From positions 868,001-932,000 of the forward strand of contig MBPM02000015.1 of the NCBI GenBank assembly GCA_001695595.3: DNA of 64,000 bases, in the 5' to 3' direction. A program made the position numbers and the translations under genes. The notes under the pieces were generated by a model, which made no database searches, was not told the origin of the DNA, and saw nothing but the letters and a program-made list of their open reading frames with translations. This document shows, one piece after another, positions 21,362 through 33,453 of this stretch. Positions within the stretch are counted from its first letter, which is position 1. Each line of letters begins with the position of its first letter. This stretch comes from Plasmopara viticola (taxonomy: Eukaryota; Oomycota; Peronosporomycetes; Peronosporales; Peronosporaceae).

Positions 21362-24300
21362 ATGGTGACGTCACGCTCTACATCTCGCCGCTCTGAGATC
21401 CCTTGTCAACTACTTGGGGACTCATTGCTAGAGTCTAGCTAGGCTGAACTCGCCCTTCAACACCTTGACACCTTGTGTCTTAATGCACTAAAACTAGCAC
21501 CAACACCAGATAGTGCAGCAGAGCTGCATCGCATGTGGATCCCTTGTCCACATGCTATCAAGCGTAAACACCTCGCTGAGGTACTTGATGAGCTGGCAAA
21601 AGACAATCAGCCTCAACTATGGAAAGACACTCGCCAGGCTCGTCTTCTCCAAGAATTTAAGCTCATCTCGAACGCAGGGATACGCTTTACGTGCTCAGCC
21701 TATGACACTGCGTCTAAGCTCAGCTTGCTTAAGCTAAAAAAGTTCGGTGCCCATATCAAAACAGCACGTTTTTCGAAATACGGCTCTCGGTACTTCGTTG
21801 ATCTGGTCCGTCTTGCGGACGAAGTAATGGATGCCATGATCTTTGATTGGTGTTTGGAACGTGGTGCGTCGCCTACGTGCGTCCTTCCCACATACGTGCG
21901 AAACGGCCTTTTCTCGCGGGAGCGTACTGTATACTTTGGACAAGATCAAGCACCAGCTAATCTAGTCCCATCTCTGGATTATACCTTCGGGAAATTGCAT
22001 TTCCGTCGCCTGATGACGGTATGGTAAAGTTCCGAGCTTGTACCGTCAACCATAAAGTTGCACGTTATAATAACGCCACCGTCAATTCGCATTCGCCAAG
22101 AGGAAGCGGCGGCGCAAAAGGCGGCTAAATCAGCTCTCAAGGAGGCATCTGACAAATTTTCTCCAGCCGAAGATAAAATCCCAGCCTTCTCTTGGGTTCA
22201 CTTCGTCTCTCCACACGTCTACTCGCACAAATCATCTGGACTCTTCGGTGGATTCTGACACTGTCTTTCAAGTGGCTACCGTACCGTCGCGAGACCCTTC
22301 TTTGTCTCGCCCCCCCTCTCCTGCACCTGACGTCACGATGTCGGACGAGGATGTACCACCCTGTATAGATTATGATGGAAGTGATGTTGACTCCACCCTG
22401 TCGGAAATGGACGCGAGTGAAGTCATGGGTGAAGAAATTTTGTTGCCTGTGATAAACCCAAGCGCTCCTCTATGGGCAAAAGCAGCGTCCAATCGAAAAG
22501 CACTATATGGTCGCTCCGGTGCTGAAGTGGTTACAAATTTCGGCGATTGATTACGACGTTAACGCATTGGAAGGCACAGGAAGTGTTAGTGACCTTTCCA
22601 AGTCTGATTACTAAAGTTTACTATGGTATGACTACATGCAAGAAGAGGTTACTCAATGGCAGTACGATCTTGAACTTTGCAGCGAGGAGGCCGACGAAGC
22701 TTGCCTTAAAAGTTCTCCCATCGCTGCTGCCACGCCGGCGTACATTGACCTAATTACTCCTGCAACGTTGCTTAACGATGTGGAAAAATGACTCACCGTG
22801 AACTCTTTGGTCATATCGACTCGTTCTTGCTTAACTTAAAGGATCACCCTCCACTTGAGCAACTAGCCACGTTTAAAGCAAACTCAGGACTTATGCTCCC
22901 GGCCATGGCTTCTTTTGAACACTTACCGCAGCGCTTGTTGTCTAGTTGCCAATACTTGCCCTGGTACAAGTTCGGCCCAATTGCAGTGCGTCAAGATACT
23001 TTGGACTACAGGCAAAGCAAAGAAGATGCTTAGACTTCTTTTCAGCCATGTGTCATCTATTTCGGAGCAAATCAAGAAGGCCAGTTTGTACTTACAAGCT
23101 GGGATTTAGTCCTTCATATTATAGTTACACGACCCACTCAAGCTTTTTATCTTAATCCATAGAATTTCTGAATTTTCCGTCAACTTGGCGATAGCGCTTT
23201 TTTCGGACACCAAAGTTTGGCTGATAGGTTTTAGCTCTTTTGCAAAAGACCTATTGCAAAACGAGACAGCGCCCGACTTTTTAAAGACTTTGGTCGAAGC
23301 CGTCCAAGCTTTGAAACCTGATGCGACTGGAGCATTAATTCCTCGCCTTCACTTCTAGACAAGAGGCGTGGGTCTTAAGGTGAATTCACTCAATGTGAAC
23401 GGGCTAAATAAGCCACGCCTTCAATTTTATCAAGAAATCCTTTCAAGTTACCAACTCATCGCTTTGAAAGAAACTAGGCTCTCAAGTCAGCAGTCGATTG
23501 AAAGCAACGACTACTTTCTCCATGTTGCAGACGCACATGCCCGATCAATCTGGTCACAATCACCCTTAACTGGGTATTGTGGCCGCAATGATGTTGCTAT
23601 ATTATTTAATAAAAGTCACCCTTTTCAAAGTATTTACGATGAAACAACTCTTCTTACAGACTCAACTTTACTGATGAATCGATTTTGGGCCGTGTCCGCA
23701 AACTTGGGTGGAATTCGCACTTTTTTCACGTGGTATACGTTCCGGTTCGCGCAGAAGAGCGGCCTTCTTTCTTCTCGGCTCTACCACGGCAATTTCATGA
23801 CTCTGCTGTACACCTCGTTTTGAGCAATTTTTATATGACTATGAACCTCGATGTAGACTAAGCTACACCTGAAACCTCTTTCCATGATAGCGGTCGCGCT
23901 GAGCTTTCCGATTGGATTATTGGCCTCGGCTTTATTGATTTTTGGCGCCTTGAAACTCCGAATTTGCGTGGCCCAAAGTCTAAGAATCAAATTGATTACT
24001 GTCTCGCAAGCGTTGACTGCTATGACAAATCTATTCGCTCCAGTAAGCATCTAATGGGACACAAGTATGGGACATCAGATCCCTATTGAGTTTTCAGCGT
24101 CTTCCACAGAAATATTTTCAGCAGACTCGCTCCCGTTCAAATGTCCACCCTGGCTGCTTCAATGTAGCTCCATTCAAGATCAACTTCCGAGCAATCTTAA
24201 GCGTATTGCGGTTTCCCTCGACCCAAAGCGGAATACGGGATGCTTACTCAACGAGCATACACGAAGGGACCGTGATTTCACAGCAGAGAATTTATACGAC

Positions 24301-24520
24301 GTAAAGAAGCTACTACTGCTGTGTACAGAAAAGTGGAGCAGCTATGAAATTGTGAGGTGGCTCATTTATTTCTCATCAGCAATAGATCTTTTTCACGTAA
24401 TCGCTGCAATTGATAGGTTACAACTATTTAAAGACTCACTCGCCCTATCCTCATCGCGAAATGTGCCTTTCTTTACCAAATTTAGCACTGTGCAATTACT
24501 CTACGTTAGTCGTGAATAAG
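21362..24520 (+). mobile_element. LINE-type retroelement, 5' half (ORF1 and endonuclease)
   Basis: ORF1 begins at the ATG at 21362 (MVTSRSTSRRSEIP) and runs, with one TAG at about 21437, to 22027. Its tail continues in other frames with a proline/serine-rich acidic part (22248-22550). ORF2 begins near 23368 with the apurinic endonuclease fold: LKVNSLNVNGLN, then ALKETRLSS, then AILFNK. After frameshifts the endonuclease end follows at about 23900-24100, with GLGFIDFWRLETPN, KNQIDYCLAS and the final SDHIPI. The reverse transcriptase that should follow is absent. Many stops make the copy inactive. Confidence 0.75.
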
Positions 24521-24686
24521 AAATCTGGTCGGGGACATGAAACACGAAATTTATAGATTTGGCATCACATTTTCTACATCAAAGTCAAACTTCGCAAATT
24601 CCGACAACGATTTGCGATTTTCATGCGAAGCCAAAAAAATATTCTGCGATAAAGATTGCCGGTTATATAACCTTTTCACGATGCGC

Positions 24687-26010
24687 TTAGGAAGCTAGTG
24701 CAATGACTATAATGTTGATTTGCTTTAAGGAGTATGGAAAATATACGTTTCTTAGACTAAATGGAAAAAAATACCTTGAATCACAACTTTTCCACCTAAA
24801 TGAAAAAACTCTACCTACAAAGTAAAATGAAATATCGAAAAAAAGAGAAATTATACCTAATTTACTATATAAAAAAATAACTTTATGCTGTGCATTACTG
24901 GCGCATCGACGCTTGTTGTGTCCCAATTGACCACAACTGCCGCATCGATAACTTGTTGGCGCTTCAAATTTTAATGTAGCATGCTGTGATTCGATTTGCT
25001 TCTTTTTGGGCCGACCTTTTCTTTTGGACGGATTTGGTGGAAGTTGCTCACTCTTTACCTTCTCACTTTTTGTCACAAAAGGTTTCACTTCAAGTGCTTC
25101 ATCGTAGGCAAGTAGATACGTTTTGGTTGACCAATTAACTTTAAACAACATTTCAGCGCGTGGCAGCTGATTTGAAAACTTGAGTGCTGCTATGAGGTGT
25201 CGACATGGAGCATTCACGTTTGTCCCGTAACCGCATGTGCAAGTACCTTTGGTACTGTTTGCCTCAACAGCATACTCCATTGACTTGTTTGTTTCAATTC
25301 AGACCGACACGACAAACGATATAATTGAATTTGGACATCCTTGAAGTGTTCGCATTGGAGTGATGCAATTGGCAGCATAAGTCGTAATCACACCTAAAAG
25401 CATGTGCCGTAACAAAAACATTGTACAATTGATGATTTCCCATTAAAATTTTCATTGTTTGGTCTGTCCAGCAAATTCGAGCCACTTCGTACCGACATAG
25501 CGCCAAATTGCCATCATACAATCCAAGATCAGCATTTTACAAATACTTTTTAGCGCGTTGTTCATGGATTCGACGTTATTGGAAGCAAGCATTCCATATC
25601 GTGTTGGGCAATAAACCACTTCCCATAGCCGATGTCAGCCAGCCATTCAAATGCCTCGTGATTAAAATTCATCAGGTCTTCATCTTTGGCTTCGTACGAT
25701 TGCCTGATTAGTGCACGTGCTAAGCCACATGCATGTTTTTTCAACGTCTTCTCCACAAGGTGACGTAAGCAAAAGAAATATAGTATTTTCTTGCCACCTA
25801 TGTTCTTTGCTGTCACGATCAGATATTACGAAGGCTGGAAGTACAGATAGATGCTGGGACAGGGTTTGCTTTAGTCTCTTTGCTGACGAATGCGGCTGCA
25901 ACAATCTAAATCTCATTGTTCCCATTTTTTAAACATGCCACCAACAGCCCACCTTCAACTTTGTTCTTGAGAAAAAAGCCGTCTAGTGCCATGCCACGTA
26001 ATGCATATGG
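24687..26010 (-). mobile_element. MULE (Mutator-like) transposase remnant with SWIM and zinc-knuckle ends
   Basis: On the minus strand the order fits a MULE transposase. A strand reading FLKNKVEGGLLVACLKNGNNEI (26000-25910, interrupted) is followed by the block with FVISDRDSKEH (about 25840) and LYFFCLRHLVEKT (about 25770). A helical region comes next, then the SWIM zinc finger CTCGYGTNVNAPCRHLIAAL (about 25240-25180). A lysine-rich linker (KRKGRPKKK) leads to a CCHC knuckle, CGSCGQLGHNKRRC (about 24935-24895). Stops and shifts break the catalytic part, but the last 150 codons form one open frame (25280-24687). No terminal inverted repeats were found. Confidence 0.75.
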
Positions 26011-28119
26011 AGCAAACGCATGAAATTCTTCCATATAACCAGTTGCTACCCGCAAATTGTAAATGCAATAAAATTACTATTTGAAGGTATAAATTCTCTA
26101 TTTTTGCATGTTTAATTTTGTCATTATTCTAATTGCTGGGTATTTTTTTTTTCATCATTTTTTGTTTCGGAGGAGTATTTTTTCCATCTAATTTAAAAAC
26201 GCTATAGTTTTTTCCATTCTTCCTTTGCTTTAATACGACGACTTCGTCTCTGTGTCTTTTGCTTATGATTTTTTGCTGTTACTATATCTAAATGTTAAAT
26301 AAAAACATATGAGTTTTTTAAGAAATTACGAAACAGATGCTTTGCGCATATGACGGCGTCTATTGACTTTCATGATAGATAACTCCACCATACCACATAT
26401 CACATGGCCTACACAAACCGACTAGCCAAACTTTTCTTCGGTTGCCATCAGATTGACATAAATACGAAGCTTTTTCTTTGGCCACGGCAGCGTACCGCTA
26501 TCCGTCATTGCTTAATACCCGCTGAGGAGTCCTCTGCGCCAAGCGCGCCAAAATTCAAGAGAAGCAAAGACCTACGGTCAACCATTTAGATTGTTGGAAA
26601 CGAGCGAGGTCTAATGGAGGAGAACCGAGCCGTTTAGCCTTGGGAATAAGGTCGACAGGATATAAAACGACGAGCTTCGTGCTCTTTATCTCAGAATGTA
26701 TTTGCAGTCTTGGCTTGCTAAGTCGTGAAGGGTTTGGTTAGTCATGGTCTTATCCTGTAGACTCAAGAGCATGAGGCAGACATGTTTGACGCTTTACTGA
26801 GAAAAGAGGTCAATCGTATGTTAAGGCTCTACGAGCACACCAGTGGAAATTTGTCACTGTTCGCTCAATGAAAGCGAGTCATAACAGGATTTCGATATAT
26901 CTGAGTGTGAGGTTCCTCGACTTTGAAAGCGGCGATATTTCTTGGCTGTAAACCTGAAGTCGAGGTATTACCATGAATACTACATGAATGGAAGTCTTAA
27001 AATTTATAAGCCACCCGCTGTGCTCCTGATAAGTCTTTGATGAAGCCTCTACCGGGAAGCAGAAGCGCTATGAAGTGGACTCTGCATGTCGAAAGTAAGA
27101 ATAGCAGAGATGGACACAGATGGTGTCGAGAACTAAGATAATTAAACGTAAAGTAGTAGGTAAATTATTAAGCGGCATTTTTACAAAGCAGCCTTCGCTA
27201 CATGGCGGAGACGGTATGGCCGGCGCTATGCCAAGTCAGTATAAATTTTACCCTTTTACTGCGCGTAGACAAGTATGTAGCTAACTGAGCGGTACTCACA
27301 GCACTCGCTGCATCACACGAGTAACATTATTGACTTCAAACGAGGGCAATCCTATCGCTGCACGTGTAGAGGCACATTATTCGCTAAATATTGCTCGTAG
27401 TTTATAGCACTTGCTTTATTGGCGTGATTGGCTTTCAGCAAAGATATGAAGGGCAAATAACGCTTTTCACTAAGCAATGCTAACTTTTTTGCGTATAAAG
27501 CAGCGTACAGTTGGCTGTAGACCAAGACTATTAAGACGTGGTCCTGACGATGCGCGTATAACGGCTTTTGACTTACTGATCAAAGCTCGTCGTGCAAAGA
27601 GTTTGATGTATGACCGGGGCAACATAGTGAATTTAGTGTGAAGGTTTCTGAGACGCTATTGTTCTAATACGCGTTAATTCCGTTAAGCGGAGCCACTGCT
27701 AAACGGAGCACTTAACTTGACGACGATACCGACGCGATAGGTAAGCATGCCGACACGAGAAGTCGAATCGAGAGTGATGGACTCGAGAAGGAGAAGATCA
27801 CCGAGCAGTGCGGAATGTCGCATCTTGGATGGAAGGTTCACGGGAAAATATATCGGTAAATGGCAACAGCTACACTTGTATAGGTACGGTCAAAAACAAG
27901 TCCACCTTAAAACCTAATTCGTAAGTTGAAGCTCTGCTTAAGCGGAACAAATCGTCTATGGCAGAGCTCAAAGAGACGTTTAAAGCATTACCCAAATGAT
28001 CTGAGGAAGAGATGAGCTTTTCAAAACTGATAAATAAAGTAACCGTATACCACATTAAAAGAAAAACAAATCTACGCTCCGAGAGAGTCCATCGTGTCTG
28101 GCAAAAGACTATCTGCGTG
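26011..28119. other. Degenerate interval, probably part of retroelement remnant 2
   Basis: Only short frames are visible. Because pol sequence of a gypsy element starts at about 28120, the region 26600-28100 may hold its decayed gag and protease, but no motif supports this directly. Confidence 0.3.
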
Positions 28120-28680
28120 CTGTTTCACGAGAGCATTCTTCGTCGTTATTATTCGATACGATGTACGTTTTAGAACTGACTTGGTTCCAGGAATAAATTC
28201 TGCGTGATGGAGGAGTTGCTTTTGCTGTAGGAGCATTGCGATGATCTTATGACCTTCTTTCTTGCGAAGACTGATGGAATACTTATCGAAACAAGAAATT
28301 CCTCACTCTGCGTTAACAGTCGGTGTCAACAAGACGATCGGCAAATGGCACATCGTACCCGCGTCTGAAAATTTTATTGCGATTACCATCCTGCCGCAGA
28401 CACCGACTCTTAAAGATTAAGTTTTGCGTAGCAACATGGCGGGTTTTGCAATGTACATGCTTTCGACTTAGTCGTCCGATACTATAGATCAATTATGCGG
28501 AAGAGTAATATTCCATTGACCGCGGCCAGCACACCAAGCGGTATGCTTTAAATGGGGCTTGTCATGCTTCAAGACGTCTCGAAAACGCCTTTGATGCTAA
28601 GACGCGAATCATGCAGCTTGTCGCATTACTGAGTACTATGCCCATAGTACGGGGATACAGGCGTGCAGACCCATTTCATT
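28120..28680 (+). mobile_element. Ty3/gypsy retrotransposon pol remnant 2
   Basis: Plus-strand fragments give the N-terminal part of a gypsy reverse transcriptase. An entry segment reads NKFCVMEELLLL at about 28195. It is followed by VGVNKTIGKWHIVPA (about 28321-28365), matching the family's KKTDGKWRIVHA-type strand, and by NIPLTAASTPSGML (about 28509-28550), matching the PLTA.STPSGMLWEW block. Each lies in a different frame or is interrupted, and the catalytic region is lost. It is a separate copy from the remnant at 13780-15110. Confidence 0.65.
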
Positions 28681-29064
28681 CATTGCGAGCAGAACTTAGG
28701 GTTTTGGGCGCGAGCAAGCTTTACGCTAGTGCATATAAGTGAAAGTTAAAGTAAAAGAGAAGTCTATATATAGGGTTGGGCGGCTTTATTAAAGTAAACG
28801 AACGTACAAAAGTGCCTTGTTCTGGACAATCACGTACTCAAACACAATGCAAACTACGTAAAAGTGCCTAGACCACCATCAACTTCCCGTGAAGATCAAC
28901 TTAGTTCCGAAATAGTGTTTTTTGTCGTGCTCGAGGGTTTGCCATTGAAAGTGCCCTGCTGCAAGAAGAACCCGAGGGACGGGATGAAGTAGTCTTTTTT
29001 GATTCCAGTAGATTACGATGCCAAGAAGTATTTTTTTGTATAACAAAGAGCTGCTTGCAATAAA
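28681..29064. other. Gene-free interval
   Basis: AT-rich sequence with no recognised coding content. It may include the worn 3' end of the gypsy remnant. Confidence 0.3.
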
Positions 29065-29577
29065 GTGTTCTTTCGTCAAATCCAAACCTCACTTGATGAT
29101 ATTGATCTCATTAGAAATCGATACGATTTGTTCGTCAATACGCACTACGCCACAGTTACATCACTTTTAGCAGGGACTTATCAACTCTCTTCTTTTGCGG
29201 AATTTCACTTCAAGACAAAATACAAGGCAAAAAAGAATAACGTTTCTGCTACGGCTTCATCGTGTCACCAAAACTATGAGTTAGCTCGTGCCACAACTGT
29301 GACTTCGTCTGGATCGAATCCAATTCGCGGCACGTATGAGCGAGATAACATGGGCGTAGCTCTGCTAAAGGCTCTGGAAAGCGATGCTTTTAATCCCCCC
29401 CCTCCTCCGACGGATGATGTAACGGCTCACGATGAAAGCCTGGCTGTTGGACTGCAGCACCAATCAAGGGAGTTTACCGCGTGTAGCGATTACTTTTTCT
29501 TTAATTTGAGCCATTTAATCCTCCACGGGGTTCGCAACACGATCAATGTGGTCGAAAAAAGACGTGTGGCTCTATAA
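29065..29577 (+). CDS. Uncharacterised 170-residue open frame
   Basis: One of the longest clean frames in the repeat block. The product has a mixed N-terminal half (QTSLDDIDLIRNRYDLF), a basic patch (KTKYKAKKN), a run of five prolines near residue 112 and no signal peptide or membrane segment. I do not recognise the family. It may be a fragment of a retroelement gag or of a larger decayed gene, since it sits just downstream of gypsy pol sequence. It ends 12 bases before a perfect inverted repeat. Coding status is uncertain. Confidence 0.3.
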   Translation: MFFRQIQTSLDDIDLIRNRYDLFVNTHYATVTSLLAGTYQLSSFAEFHFKTKYKAKKNNVSATASSCHQNYELARATTVTSSGSNPIRGTYERDNMGVALLKALESDAFNPPPPPTDDVTAHDESLAVGLQHQSREFTACSDYFFFNLSHLILHGVRNTINVVEKRRVAL

Positions 29578-29588
29578 TTAGTAAAAGT

Positions 29589-29659
29589 CGGGCCATACAT
29601 AAGTGCGCACGTAAAAAAGTGCTGAAAACTTTTTTACGTGCGCACTTATGTATGGCCCG
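29589..29659. repeat. Perfect 32-bp inverted repeat 1 (7-base loop)
   Basis: Bases 29589-29620 and 29628-29659 are exact reverse complements over 32 bases (arm begins cgggccatacataagtgcgc), separated by the 7-base spacer gctgaaa. A transcript would fold into a stable hairpin. The arms do not occur elsewhere in the window as far as I can see. Confidence 0.9.
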
Positions 29660-30349
29660 CTAAATGCAGCCGCACCGCTTGCCGGTACTGTTAAATCATT
29701 AGTATGTAATATATGTCCAGCCTTCCAAAAGTCTTGAAGAGCAACATTTTAAGCTTAGAAATTGTTGATCGATTGGGCAACATAGCTTACTTAGCGATTG
29801 TGCCCAATACGGTCGGCGTTGTCGAAATCGCCATTTGTATTACATTAGTCAATAAGCTGCCTTGACCGGACAGCATAATGTACATGTGTGGTGTTTGGAA
29901 GATCTCTAAGAATTTGTTTGGCTTGTATGGGCTTGATCGTGGGCTACAAAAACCCAGTGTGTCGCACTAAATGGTAGTATTCTCAATTCTATAGCTTGTG
30001 ACATGAGTCATGCGATGTCTTGAACATCACTTAGAAGATGTGCTATAAATCTGAAAGAGTTGCCCATCCACTGCTTAATGTATATTAGCGGCAAATATTG
30101 CAAACTATCCACTCTAGGATATTTATACCATACGGTTTTTGATTATTGAAATTAAAGATAGGTCAGCGCAGAATTTGTAATAAGCGTTATTATAAGTCTT
30201 GGCATAAAGACTAATGCCTGCTCTTAGTGGCGCTCTGCGACTCGTACACACTTTTAATATGAAATGAAGGCGAGAGACCCAAATTCACGCCTCCTTCAAG
30301 TAGCCAAATCCGGCATCCTTGCTACACCTGGTATCACTTGCAATTGCAA
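29660..30349. other. Gene-free interval between the two inverted repeats
   Basis: AT-rich sequence with no recognised gene, transposase fragment or RNA gene. Confidence 0.4.
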
Positions 30350-30424
30350 GTGCTAAACATAGGTCAGCTCAAGACAGATGCTTGCTTTAGAGGCATCTGT
30401 CTTGAGCTGACCTATGTTTAGCAC
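30350..30424. repeat. Perfect 32-bp inverted repeat 2 (11-base loop)
   Basis: Bases 30350-30381 and 30393-30424 are exact reverse complements over 32 bases (arm begins gtgctaaacataggtcagct), with an 11-base spacer. Arm length equals that of the repeat at 29589-29659, but the sequence is unrelated. Confidence 0.9.
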
Positions 30425-31859
30425 GAACGGGGCCATATGCATGGCCTTCATCGTCGGCATAATTAAATCATTTGACAACATTATCTTTCATCCTCGTCTC
30501 TTTCGCCAGCTTAGACGGCGAACCACCAGACCAGCGCTCGTTTTTGGATGCTCCTTTTGCTCCTTATCGCTAAAGTCTGTGGACAGCCGGCGAAATCAAA
30601 TGGTATTTTCGCGCTATTTTTATGGCAAATTGGAGATTAATATTGAGCCTTCTTTGCTTAAGCAGCTCTGCTTGAGCAAGCCACTTTTGATTTGACGAGG
30701 TCCGTCCTAGTATATTAGCACCGCATTGAGCGCAGATTTGCGTTTTGTGATAATGCACCCTTGTATGTAGAAGCAACCATTTCGGCGTCTTCTTTGCTCA
30801 TCGTTGAGTGGAAAGGCCGACGAGTAGCATCTTTCGCTACCTCTTTGATATTTATTTTGATCAGATAAACATTTTTGTTAGACTTACAAAAGAGTTGGAT
30901 ATTAGTCATTCTCATTCTATCCTTTTCATTACTCTCACGCTTCCAAGGACTTAGTTCGAAGTTTTCGTTGATCTGTCTTTGCTTTATTGGGTTTTATCCA
31001 CGTAATGCACGTACCATTTCTTCACTTAAGGGTGTCGAAAGTTCGATCTACTTTACTTCTATAAGAATGAGCTTGAAAAGCGTCCTAGCTAAAGACTGTC
31101 AAGCCTTGCAAAATGCATTGCTTTTGGACTCGGTTTCTTGAAATTGATGCGACAATTTGCTTAGACAATATTGCGTTCGCCAAAAACATAAATACGTTGC
31201 TTCAGGTATGCAACCACGCTGACGCCACAAAAGCGACATCTGGGTACGAGCACCTCACAAGATACAGCAGAGCACCAGCCTCCTCTTTAAATACATACTT
31301 GCTATCATTCTATCTTAATTGACCCAAATTAATGAACTGTTTCGTCTTTTCCACTATCACAAGAGTTTTGAGACCATCTTCGTATTGCAACACCCGAGCA
31401 GCTCTGCAATGTAGCTTTTCTGATGCGGCACGAGCCCCATCGGGTTTTGGCGAACCCAAAACTAGAGATAGCGAGAGCAAACTAAGATCCGTCACCTCGG
31501 AGTCGATGCTTTTTTTCGGCTCTCTGTTGCCGCGTTATTGCCGACCGAAACGACGTCATCGACATGAAGTCTCACTGAAAGTTTGGGAGCTGCTTATGCA
31601 AATTACTAATTAATTAGAAAACATAATAACTTGGACTTAAAGTGGCGATTTAGTGTTAAATTAAGCTTTTGTAAGCTTTTCTTCGTTTAAAAATCAAGTA
31701 CAGAGAACTATCGTGCGTCATTATTACAAACACGTACTGCAAGAATTCGTGTGCCACATCTTCTAATAGCTCGCTTCAATCCGTAAAAATACTAGGGTAC
31801 TCTTACACTCAAGAGCCTTATCATTTTCTCTTCCTTGACACGTAATTCATCGTTGCCTC
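30425..31859. other. Gene-poor interval
   Basis: Short frames on both strands (for example plus 30875-31141 and minus 30715-30915) show no known domain. A frame pair at 31310-31613 is somewhat GC-rich but unrecognised. No gene can be supported. Confidence 0.35.
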
Positions 31860-32720
31860 TATTGTCAACGACTTCACACAAGCAGGCGTTCTTAAGTTTT
31901 GCTTGTTCGACCGTTCCTACAGCGATCTATATTAGATCTGATAGGGTATCAAGACATATGACATACGACAGGGTATACAAACATGGCGGCAGGATGACTT
32001 ACTAAATAAAGCTCGCCAGCGACTGAAAAAGATGCCATGGACATGACCGGCGAGCACATGTTAAAACTTTTTGAAGTTTGAAGTCTAGTGCAACTTACCG
32101 TGTCGTTTAGCACCGTGATATTTTCTTTACCAACTAATGCCCAGTATAAATTTGATTTGTTGTGAATACACCTGATATATCACGTACGAGAAGATGACTG
32201 AAAAGCTTAAAAAGAAACTTCAGTTCTGACGGTTAACATAGTAAGTACTCACATTTGCATCTCAAACATATATCCAGCCAAGACTCTTGACTTGATGTCC
32301 GCAGCAGCTTTGATTACCCATATTTACTTGTAGTGCTTGAGAAAAAAAAGTTTGCTTGACATCACATTAAGATAGCTAATTGGCTTTTTTTATTTAGCCA
32401 TTATTATTGGGAACTTAAAAGACGACATTCACTTCTTATCGCGATTCAAAAAAGTGGTCAACGTTTAATTTCCGGACAAGCAGCTTGCTTTACTCTCTCG
32501 CCCGACTAGACAGCAGCTGTATTGATAGCGTCAGGCCCTTATGCAGCAAATCCCTTCAGGCACTTCGCAGAAAGGAATGCTGCACCCCGCCAAACCATAT
32601 TTGTAATGATCAAAGAGTCTGTTAAGCATCAACTGACTTTCAAATGGCAGCGATTGAAGGTAGGCGATTCATACTATCAAAAAAAAGCGTTGACCCTTGT
32701 TCGCTGCGACACTGCTGTTT
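31860..32720. repeat. Dispersed repeat, copy 2, carrying a 91-bp insertion
   Basis: Similar in the same orientation to 1-870. Compared with copy 1 it has an extra segment, 31926-32016, bordered by the 6-base repeat cagcga (31920-31925 and 32017-32022), which looks like a small insertion with target duplication. A plus-strand frame of 109 codons crosses its 3' part (32522-32851) but has no counterpart in copy 1. Confidence 0.6.
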
Positions 32721-32851
32721 CAAAAAGTGAAATGAATCGTTCGTCGCCGTCTCGTCCAGAGTGGCAGCACAAGAGCCAAACCACTCAAAAATTGCTTCAA
32801 AGGGCAAATTTTAGCTTAAATGACAGGCAATATGTGCGAACCGCAAGTTGA

Positions 32852-33453
32852 AAAAAAAGAGGTTGCTTCTCGGTGGCTGAATGCGCCACTTCGGTTCATG
32901 CGAGTCAAGCTGATCAAGCGTGCTATCTAAACAAGCATCGTGCGAGTAGAAGCGAGCCGTCTAATTTCAATGGCCTAGTTAGCGATTGAGTGAAGAGTCT
33001 GCTACTAATTAAGCAAGCGGTATAGAAATCGTTTAGCGAAGCCTAACAGTCATTCGCTCGAGCCGGTGCTGATACAGTGAAAAGATAAGGCAGGTGACAG
33101 CTGGTCTCAATTACTGAGGGTCGCTGGTATGTATATAGCTGAGCTGCATTTCATGTCCTACGCTCCCTCACCATACATCTCCCAGTCGGTCGGCAAAGGC
33201 CAAATCTAATGCGGCATGGGAAAAGCTGTATATAATGTGCTGCGGCAGAGACGTTAAAAATCCAGGCTCTTTATTTTAGGAGGCCTTATCAGGAAAGATT
33301 TCACTTCCGTTGGTATGCCAATCGCTTATAATCTTCAACTGATTGCAGTCTTCATCCCATCAGCCGATCCGGGTGGAAGACATATCAGATGCTGCACACT
33401 TAAAATCCCTTTCTTAAAAAAAGTGGCTTGAACGAAAAAATCATTTTTCCAAG
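32852..33453. other. Gene-free interval at the left border of the gene island
   Basis: No gene recognised. Its last part is probably the 3' untranslated region of the minus-strand gene that ends at 33454. Confidence 0.4.

Noticed and set aside
1..32720. The direct repeats at both ends as LTRs of one giant element
   Set aside because: The copies are 31 kb apart, well diverged, and the space between holds several unrelated elements plus a host gene. Two separate dispersed copies are simpler.
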